In this document: positions 24,322 to 30,229 of the stretch, piece after piece
Layout: each line of letters starts with the position of its first letter
Numbering within the stretch: the first letter of the stretch is position 1
Assembly: GCA_027487315.1 (NCBI GenBank)
Contig: JAIYDW010000245.1
Location: 62,001-126,000, forward strand
DNA length: 64,000 bases
Reading direction: 5' to 3'
Origin: Verrucomicrobiaceae bacterium
GTDB taxonomy: Bacteria; Verrucomicrobiota; Verrucomicrobiia; Verrucomicrobiales; Verrucomicrobiaceae
Position numbers and translations under genes: made by a program
The notes under the pieces: generated by a model
Database searches by the model: none
Told to the model about the DNA's origin: nothing
Seen by the model: only the letters and a program-made list of their open reading frames with translations

Positions 24322-25095
24322 TTACTGAGGTTGGTTGCCTGCGTGCAGGCGGTTAATGAGGTGATCCAGGCAATATTGACCCGACTTGTTCAGGGTCTCC
24401 TCCTCACGCCCCTGGATGAGGTGCATGGCGAGAAGGAGCACGGCCGCCATGATGAGGCCGAGGAGTGTGGTATCAAAAGCCACGGCCAGCGACTTCGTTA
24501 CGGTGCTCAGCAGTTGCGGGTCCGTAGGGGATGTGAGGCCGACGACATCAAGTGCGTCACCAATTCCTTTGACTGTGCCTATGAAGCCAAGGCTGGGAAT
24601 CAGCCACATCAGGTAGCGGATCATGTTGTATCCGATGTCCACCTCATGCATGAACAAGTCGAGGCTCGTGTTCAGCAAGCTGTGCGCCTGGTCAGTGGCT
24701 TTAGACGACTGAAACATCAGGGTGATACGCTGAATCAGGCGAGGTAAAAAGTATCCGTGGGTGGCGGCACGAGCGGTCCTTTGATAGACAGCGCCAATAC
24801 TTTTCGGTGTCAGCATGGGTGCGTTTACATCTTCCGACAGATACCCAAGTTTAAGCTGGCGGCCCTCACGCACTGCCACTAAAGAGCGGAAGAGAATTTC
24901 TCCAACCCCAAGGAAGAAGACAATCCACATGACGTTTTGCACAGTCAGAGGATATGTCTTGGCCTGCCGATCAAGCAGCATCCGGGCGTAGTAGCCCTGT
25001 GAGTCGAGGACAAGGTGCAAGATGAGAACCAGGAGCAAGCCGGAGATCACCATGCTCACGGATAGTATCAATCTAAGGGAGGTCGCGGATTTCAT
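24322..25095 (-). CDS. MotA/TolQ/ExbB-family proton-channel protein
   Basis: A 257-residue membrane protein with about four hydrophobic segments: residues 8-28, 52-70, around 160-178 and 205-227. The signature of the MotA/TolQ/ExbB channel domain is clear: PSLGFIGTVKGIGDAL (about 168-183), followed by TKSLAVAFDTTLLGLIMAAVLLL (about 204 on). These proteins form pentameric rings around two TolR/ExbD/MotB helices and use proton flow to drive movement. The partner here is probably the TM-VWA protein at 22073. It lies 38 bases upstream of the FHA gene and 27 after the small FHA protein. No flagellar, Ton or Tol genes are nearby. Confidence 0.87.
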   Translation of the reverse strand: MKSATSLRLILSVSMVISGLLLVLILHLVLDSQGYYARMLLDRQAKTYPLTVQNVMWIVFFLGVGEILFRSLVAVREGRQLKLGYLSEDVNAPMLTPKSIGAVYQRTARAATHGYFLPRLIQRITLMFQSSKATDQAHSLLNTSLDLFMHEVDIGYNMIRYLMWLIPSLGFIGTVKGIGDALDVVGLTSPTDPQLLSTVTKSLAVAFDTTLLGLIMAAVLLLAMHLIQGREEETLNKSGQYCLDHLINRLHAGNQPQ

Positions 25096-25122
25096 CGGGG
25101 TTTGGTGCTGGTGAGCTCTAGG

Positions 25123-25491
25123 TCAGCGATATTCGACCTGGCCGTTTTCCGGATTTCGGTAAGGTTGCAGACTCGTTTTGGCAGGAACCGGCGATTGAAT
25201 CTTTGCCGCTGGCGGAGTCCGCTGCGGCAGCCTTCTGAGCAAGTCTCTCATCTGGACGATATTCGTGCCAAAACGCACGGATTCATCTGGCTTCACAACT
25301 TCTTGTTTAATGCGCTCCCAGCGCCCCTGCCGTTGAACGAAGGTGCCGTTTGAGCTGCCGCAGTCCACAAGATAGTAATTTCGGCCATCCGTGCTCACGG
25401 TAAGCTCTGCGTGAAGCTTGCTCACGCTTTGCTCGGCATCGTTGAGGATGATGTCGGCATCAGCCCTGCCTATGGTGAAGACTTCGATCAT
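25123..25491 (-). CDS. Small FHA-domain protein
   Basis: A 122-residue protein made almost entirely of one FHA domain (about residues 1-88): TIGRADADIIL, VSKLHAELTV (S/H contacts) and CGSSNGTFVQ (NG motif). A basic proline-rich tail of 35 residues (RTPPAAKIQSPVPAK) follows. It is a single-domain phosphothreonine reader. It starts 2 bases after the stop of the secreted VWA-FHA protein and precedes the channel gene, so it is part of the same transcript. It could compete with or bridge the other FHA proteins in the operon. Confidence 0.88.
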   Translation of the reverse strand: MIEVFTIGRADADIILNDAEQSVSKLHAELTVSTDGRNYYLVDCGSSNGTFVQRQGRWERIKQEVVKPDESVRFGTNIVQMRDLLRRLPQRTPPAAKIQSPVPAKTSLQPYRNPENGQVEYR

Positions 25492-25493
25492 GT

Positions 25494-27269
25494 TCAGGAC
25501 TCGGATGAGTTGAGGACGAGTTTGAGACGGATGTCGCCAAGCTCAATTTTGTCGCCATCCTTGAGCACACAATGCTCAACGGGCTTCCCATTCACGCGGG
25601 TCTTGTTGGCTGATCGCAAGTCCGTTATTTCAAGACTGCGATCACTCCGCCGGTGAATGTTTGCGTGATGCACCGAAACGCTGTCGTCGAGGAATCGCAG
25701 GCTGCTGTCTGAGCTACGGCCGATGGTGAAATTGCCCCGCGTGATTTCATGGCGTGCGACGGATTGGTCTGATTTATCAAACTCCTCCAGCCAACCGATG
25801 ACAAGACGGGGTGGGCCTTCGTCATCTTCTCCATTGATTGGAAATGGCGGGTGGGGTGGAATCGTGCCTGGAGGGTCATCACGGATGGTCGGGGGGTAAA
25901 AAAGTTCCACTGGGTCCTGGATAACCGTATCACCCCGATTCGCCCTGAAGATCAAGAATGCGAGCAACCCAAGAACGAGAAGCCCACCACCAATGACGGC
26001 AGGCAGAAACCAGGGCCGCTCATTGATTTTGGGAGCTGTGGACAAAATCAGAGTGTACGTCTTGCTTGCGGAGGCACCCTTAGCATCAGTGACTTGGAAA
26101 GTAACGCTGTCGCCGGAGCCATTCGCACTGGCAGGAGTACCGCTGATCGACCCAGATCCATTGTCTAGTGTCATTCCCGCCGGGAGAGCGCCTCCGCTAA
26201 TCGTCCAGGTAAATGGTGAGACACCTCCGATCGCAGTGAGTGTCTGGCTATACGCCTTGCCAAAAACCACCGGCGGCAGAGTCGCGGGTTCAATGGACAG
26301 AGCCGGAGGGGAGTTGGTTACTGAGGAGGATCCAATGTCCTGAGGAATCTCGATCTCCCTCTCAACAACCTTCAATTTCTTTCCTGAATTCAGGTCAAGA
26401 TTCACCACGAGAGCTTGCTTGCCTGTTGCAATACCTTTCAAGTCCACGGTGACGGCAGCGGAAGCCTTTAGCCGACCGTATAGCTCTGCATTGGGGCTTC
26501 CTGGTCGTGAACTGCTGGAGGTGATGATCTCACTGAAGCCCCCTGCGGTCTCTTTTGCGACGTTTCGCAACTCCTGCAGTGCGTTGGTTCCAGCTTGGGT
26601 TTTGCTGAATCCGACCACATAGACAGCGATACCTTCCTTGTTAGCCGCAGCAATCAATGCATCGGCGGTATTTCTGGTTTTGTCTGTGTCCGTTGATTTA
26701 CCCGATGATAAAATGTAGAGCACTTTTCGTTCCACACCTTTCTGATCTTTGAACTGCTCCAGAGCCTCAAGCGCAGAGCGATAGATTTCCGATGTTGCAT
26801 CCTTTTCCTTGGCAGCTTTATCCAGCATTGCGGCCCTGCCGTCCTGGTTCGGGAGGTCAAAAGCGAAGTTCTTGTGTTTGCTACCGATGGTGCCGATTCC
26901 AACTTGAAATAGGGTTCGGGCCTTGTCGTCTGCCAAAAGGCCGTCGGCCATGGCTTTAACTGCTTCGCTAGCTTCTTTAGCGAATCCAACCCCATTATTC
27001 TCGCTCACATCGATCACATAATAAACCAACGTTTTTCCCTCATTTGCTGGTTTGTGCGTCGCCACAACTTCTTTCCCTCCAACAGACGCCTGAATCTTTA
27101 TGATCTCCGCAATGTCATTGAGGCGGACGGTGAACTTTGCTTCCGGCGGCGCAGGAGCGACCTCGACCTTGTCCCGGTCGATAATGAAGTCAGCTCCAAC
27201 GGCCTTGATATCTACAAGCGCCAAGCCGAGGAGCGCTGCCAGTAACCTACTCTTGAACGAGATCTTCAT
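25494..27269 (-). CDS. Secreted VWA / Ig-like / transmembrane / FHA protein
   Basis: A 591-residue protein. A signal peptide is visible at the N-terminus (LLAALLGLALVDIKAVGA). Next come a beta-rich stretch and a VWA domain at about residues 80-260, with a degenerate MIDAS (VIDVSENN, last Ser replaced). An Ig-like putative-Ig domain lies at about 325-415 (PPVVFGKAYSQTLTAIGG, LPAGMTLDNGSGSISG). A membrane helix follows at about 428-448, and a cytoplasmic FHA domain at about 495-588 (FTIGRSSDSSL, VSVHHANIH, NKTRVNGKPV). I chose the start at 27269 because it begins the signal peptide. This is the first gene of a ten-gene run and has the shared promoter element 52 bases upstream. Like the HtrA-FHA protein it couples an outer domain to an inner phosphothreonine reader. 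Confidence 0.87.
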   Translation of the reverse strand: MKISFKSRLLAALLGLALVDIKAVGADFIIDRDKVEVAPAPPEAKFTVRLNDIAEIIKIQASVGGKEVVATHKPANEGKTLVYYVIDVSENNGVGFAKEASEAVKAMADGLLADDKARTLFQVGIGTIGSKHKNFAFDLPNQDGRAAMLDKAAKEKDATSEIYRSALEALEQFKDQKGVERKVLYILSSGKSTDTDKTRNTADALIAAANKEGIAVYVVGFSKTQAGTNALQELRNVAKETAGGFSEIITSSSSRPGSPNAELYGRLKASAAVTVDLKGIATGKQALVVNLDLNSGKKLKVVEREIEIPQDIGSSSVTNSPPALSIEPATLPPVVFGKAYSQTLTAIGGVSPFTWTISGGALPAGMTLDNGSGSISGTPASANGSGDSVTFQVTDAKGASASKTYTLILSTAPKINERPWFLPAVIGGGLLVLGLLAFLIFRANRGDTVIQDPVELFYPPTIRDDPPGTIPPHPPFPINGEDDEGPPRLVIGWLEEFDKSDQSVARHEITRGNFTIGRSSDSSLRFLDDSVSVHHANIHRRSDRSLEITDLRSANKTRVNGKPVEHCVLKDGDKIELGDIRLKLVLNSSES

Positions 27270-27320
27270 ATTTGGGATGCGATGTTTTTGTGTGGGATTG
27301 ATTGCTGACTCTTCGTGTTC

Positions 27321-27347
27321 CTGCAAAGTGAATAGTGCCGCTGACAG
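27321..27347 (-). promoter_or_regulatory. CTGTCAG-N16-GCAG element, copy 4
   Basis: Minus-strand GCTGTCAGC (box 27347-27341) and GCAG (27324-27321) with a 16-bp spacer. It precedes the ten-gene operon 27269-15719. This copy is not part of the duplicated kinase leaders and its flanks differ, so the boxes are conserved on their own. Confidence 0.6.
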
Positions 27348-27557
27348 CAAAGAACGATATTTTTTGATTTTTTCGGGGGTGAGAGAATTTAGGGTGAAAC
27401 ACATCTATTTCTTCAGCACCCAGCAATTGGCAAGCCACGAGTTCGCCTAATTGTGAATAGTAGCTCTAGCCGTAGTACGGAGGTCACACCAACAGAGCTT
27501 TCGCAACACTATTTGTTTTCGAGAACCCGTGTCCTTCGTTGATGTTTTCCGCCCAGA

Positions 27558-27851
27558 TCATCTTGGAATTGATAGCGGTGCTTCATACAAACGGAACGTA
27601 ACAGCCCCTATTTCATTGGGTTGTCGAACCTCCAAGGTAACAGGTGATCCGTCTGCTCGAATAATCTCCATACCGGCCTCCGGTGTTCCAAATCGATTGC
27701 TAGGTCGGGTACTTCTACGTATTATTTTGAATCCGGGAACATCGGTATGCTGCGCAGAACCTTCGGCGCTCACTGCCGACACCTTATCCAAACAATCTTC
27801 GCCCTCCAAAGTGACACTGTATCCGAGGAACGTACCAGGCGGTCGGGTCAT
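27558..27851 (-). CDS. Small hypothetical protein
   Basis: A 97-residue protein with no signal peptide or hydrophobic segment. It is beta-rich with an acidic centre (GYSVTLEGEDCLDKVSAVSAEG, about residues 10-31, and SPVTLEVRQPNEIGAV, about 69-84). I do not recognise it. It is followed by about 200 bases that lead to the promoter of the VWA-FHA operon. The start is an ATG. Nothing overlaps it on the other strand that is more convincing. It may be the last gene of the transcript that comes from the lipoprotein genes at 28-29.7 kb, but a 439-base gap precedes it. Confidence 0.45.
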   Translation of the reverse strand: MTRPPGTFLGYSVTLEGEDCLDKVSAVSAEGSAQHTDVPGFKIIRRSTRPSNRFGTPEAGMEIIRADGSPVTLEVRQPNEIGAVTFRLYEAPLSIPR

Positions 27852-28290
27852 TTAAAATGATTGGTTCTGCTCGCCGAAGTCTGATGGGTTCGTCGGTGCT
27901 TGGCATTCGAAGCCCAGTCACATGCGGCTCACGCGGCTGCTTTTGGAACCGATCATCCAAAGTGCCGATACCCTGCGACGGAAGGTTTTTGGCTTGTCCT
28001 AAACAGACGTAACGGTTTTAATTTTGCCCCAGTTGACGGCAGGATTGCTGTGATCTTGATTGCGGGCGAGGCTCTAGTGGAAGATTACGCCTTCTTTCCG
28101 CCCAAACGAAGAGCGCAACGAGGGCTCCTCCAATGACAGTAGCGCTCTGCACCTTTCGGTCCAACTCCGCTTATTTGCGTAGACGATTTTTGCCCCAATC
28201 AGGAACTTTGTTTGCCGCTCCCTGGAGGGCTAGCATGATGATATCTATGATTGTTACGGTTAACGCAAATGTAGATTAGATGAATTCCCT
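27852..28290. other. Gap without a convincing gene; possible gene remnant
   Basis: No open frame here has a plausible protein. On the minus strand around 28070-28150 a short frame reads like the start of a membrane protein (TVIGGALVALFVWAERRR) without a start codon. That suggests a decayed gene. No repeat, hairpin or tRNA was seen. Confidence 0.35.
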
Positions 28291-28725
28291 TTAATCCCAA
28301 TCGCCATCATCCCAGAAGTCCTCCGATTTACCCATGTGTTCTAGAAGCGCTATCACCTTTGGGTGAGAACCCCAAATAATGAAGGACAAACTCAATAATG
28401 AACCCGCAATGACACCTGGCATTTCAAAAAGACCATGCAAGCCTGTTGTCTTGTCAGCACTCAATTCATCAATGGCGAACCAACACAGTGATGAAAAGAA
28501 ACAAAGCGCAGCCAATCGTCCAACGAGCGAGAATCTTTTGGGTTGAAGAAGGGTGAACCCTAACCCAGCGAAAGATAAACCCAAGCCAACCACCAAGAAA
28601 TTACAACTCGTCTCGAACCCCCAGAGAACTTTTGCTTCACGGAGTAAAAGTGCCAACCCAAAGACCATAAGCAGCACTTTGTTGAGCGACCACTTTAGGC
28701 TGTTAACGTTATTCAGATTTTTCAT
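28291..28725 (-). CDS. Four-helix membrane protein, unknown
   Basis: A 144-residue integral membrane protein with four hydrophobic segments: about residues 15-32 (VLLMVFGLALLL), 40-58 (FLVVGLGLSFAGLGF), 68-88 (LAALCFFSSLCWFAI) and 100-120 (VIAGSLLSLSFIIWG). A short acidic C-terminus ends in EDFWDDGDWD. No family recognised. It follows the 206-residue lipoprotein by 38 bases and is probably in the same transcript. The number and spacing of helices do not match the TolQ or TolR proteins of the island. Confidence 0.6.
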   Translation of the reverse strand: MKNLNNVNSLKWSLNKVLLMVFGLALLLREAKVLWGFETSCNFLVVGLGLSFAGLGFTLLQPKRFSLVGRLAALCFFSSLCWFAIDELSADKTTGLHGLFEMPGVIAGSLLSLSFIIWGSHPKVIALLEHMGKSEDFWDDGDWD

Positions 28726-28763
28726 CTTTAGAGGCTCCTGACCTAGTATTTAACTTTTCCGGC

Positions 28764-29384
28764 TCAATACTGCATCGGACTAAATCCTCCAATCATGCGA
28801 CGCAGATGATTGGAGGGGGCGACCCCAAGCGATCGGTCGATCTCAAACTCTTCCTCACTGAGGTATCGAGCCTGTTCGATCAAGGGACGCATTACCCGAG
28901 CGGCGGCGGCCTCTCCGCTGCTCTGCGAATACATCTCATTGCCCAATCGACCGATCAGCTCTCCAAGAAGACCGCCAAATGCCTGTGAGAGGCCGTCATC
29001 GTCTGACATTCCCTGTCCTACTTTTTTGCCGACCCATCCACTTGGTTTTGCCCAGTTTCTTCCTTCCTGATAGGCATCACTGTACGCTTCGCCAGCACGA
29101 GTGCGGTGAGCAGGATATGAGGCAGTCCATCGCTTGACTGCACTAATGTGTGCCGCGACGCGCGGATCGAGGCCGTTGAGAGAAATGGAGTTCAATTCCT
29201 CACTCAGGTTCCTCACCACCGTGATCGAGTCACTGGTGCTATATGAAAAAGGACTCGCGTGGAGATACCGTTGCCAAGCCGAGGGCGTCGGACCAGACAC
29301 GGCTTGGCCGACTCCTGCACAGCTTGTGAGGAGCGCCGCCAACATGGCACAGCATACGACTCGAAGTGTTTTGATCAGATTCAT
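28764..29384 (-). CDS. Lipoprotein, unknown
   Basis: A 206-residue predicted lipoprotein. The signal peptide ends in the lipobox LLTSC (Cys22). The mature protein is mostly helical, with WQRYLHASPFSYSTSD (about 38-53), a central basic helix ISAVKRWTASYPAHRTRAG (about 82-100) and a glycine-rich segment (GGLLGELIGRLG, about 137-148) that may contact membrane. The C-terminus carries ARYLSEEEFEIDRSLG. Function not recognised. It follows the glycine-zipper gene by 19 bases and shares its promoter element. Confidence 0.6.
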   Translation of the reverse strand: MNLIKTLRVVCCAMLAALLTSCAGVGQAVSGPTPSAWQRYLHASPFSYSTSDSITVVRNLSEELNSISLNGLDPRVAAHISAVKRWTASYPAHRTRAGEAYSDAYQEGRNWAKPSGWVGKKVGQGMSDDDGLSQAFGGLLGELIGRLGNEMYSQSSGEAAAARVMRPLIEQARYLSEEEFEIDRSLGVAPSNHLRRMIGGFSPMQY

Positions 29385-29403
29385 AGTTGGAAGGAGAGTG
29401 GGG

Positions 29404-29748
29404 TTATCTGCCTGAAGTTGCTTGTCTCTGACGATCAGCTTCTATTTGGCGATCTTGCTGTTCGCCGCTGCGGATAACGGAGTCCTGCGCTGTTTGCCCA
29501 GCGATGGAACCAAGCACTCCGCCGAGCACCGCGCCCTCAAGGCCACGGCCACGTTGATTGCCAATGATGCCACCGACAATTGCACCACCAATCGTAGTGC
29601 CTGTTTTCAATTTCCCACTATGGGCGGCTTCGTTGGTAGCAAATCCCGAGCACGGGACGAGCCCGACCGGGATAACAACAGAGGCCAAAGCAGCGAACAG
29701 CGAAACTTTGATGATGCGCGTTTTCAGATGTGTAAGCGTGATGTTCAT
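29404..29748 (-). CDS. Glycine-zipper envelope protein
   Basis: A 114-residue protein. After a signal peptide (IIKVSLFAALASVVIPVGL) comes a classic glycine-zipper segment, GTTIGGAIVGGIIGNQRGRG and then EGAVLGGVLGSIAGQ (about residues 50-88). This resembles the 2TM glycine-zipper of outer-membrane lipoproteins of the SlyB/YMGG type. A polar Gln/Arg tail follows. I chose the ATG at 29748, since earlier starts add unrelated residues. The shared promoter element lies 39 bases upstream, so this gene heads the run of small envelope genes to its left. Likely role: envelope integrity or a membrane patch. That is inferred from family only. Confidence 0.7.
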   Translation of the reverse strand: MNITLTHLKTRIIKVSLFAALASVVIPVGLVPCSGFATNEAAHSGKLKTGTTIGGAIVGGIIGNQRGRGLEGAVLGGVLGSIAGQTAQDSVIRSGEQQDRQIEADRQRQATSGR

Positions 29749-29786
29749 AGGAGCGGTTGGAGTGGGTTGATGACCACACCAGACTT

Positions 29787-29813
29787 CTGCACCCAAACTT
29801 CTCTCACTGACAG
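29787..29813 (-). promoter_or_regulatory. CTGTCAG-N16-GCAG element, copy 5
   Basis: Minus-strand CCTGTCAGT (box 29813-29807) and GCAG (29790-29787), 16-bp spacer, 39 bases from the glycine-zipper start codon. Flanking bases are unlike the other copies apart from the two boxes. Confidence 0.55.
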
Positions 29814-29847
29814 GTAGCGAAGGCTTTTCCAGAGTCATCGGAGGCCC

Positions 29848-30066
29848 AGAGAAAAGGGGAAGTCATCGTGGAAAGGAAGGGAGGCACTAGCCCAAAATCC
29901 GGCATCTGTGACGTGCGCAAGGGAGGTCGGGGCAACAGATGGTCTGCCACTAGGGGCGACGCAGGAGCCGATGTCAGACTGGCTGTTGGGGGGCAGGTCC
30001 ATAGGTGCATATTGGAATACTACCTGTGAGGTGTAGTGAGGCGAGGCCTGCGGCAGGCTGGTAGCG
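29848..30066. repeat. About 220-bp intergenic repeat, copy B
   Basis: Same orientation and order of conserved blocks as copy A (4253-4478). The gap-free core is 29860-29946. Copy B fills most of the gene-free stretch 29749-30229 between the glycine-zipper gene and the beta-propeller gene. The remaining 30067-30229 shows nothing recognisable. Confidence 0.65.
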
Positions 30067-30229
30067 ATCACTGATGCACCACTAAAGCGGCAGAGTGAGC
30101 TGGATCAAAAATGGGGCGAACTGAGACTGGTCAGACATTGAGGGGCTTTACAAACAAGGGAAACCTGCCCGCTCGAAGGAACAGCGGCTCATTCAGTAGC
30201 CGCGAGGGGAAGACATTCCCCAGCGTAGC

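Noticed and set aside
22073..25095. Zorya-type defence (MotA/MotB-like pair)
   Set aside because: The second protein ends in VWA rather than a peptidoglycan-binding OmpA domain, and no helicase or nuclease partner of that system is nearby.
15719..25491. Type VI secretion threonine-phosphorylation pathway
   Set aside because: Kinase, PP2C and FHA are present, but no sheath, ClpV, VgrG, Hcp or membrane-complex genes were seen.
27900..28136. Short plus-strand frame of 78 codons in the gap
   Set aside because: No ribosome site, no domain, and opposite orientation to all neighbours.
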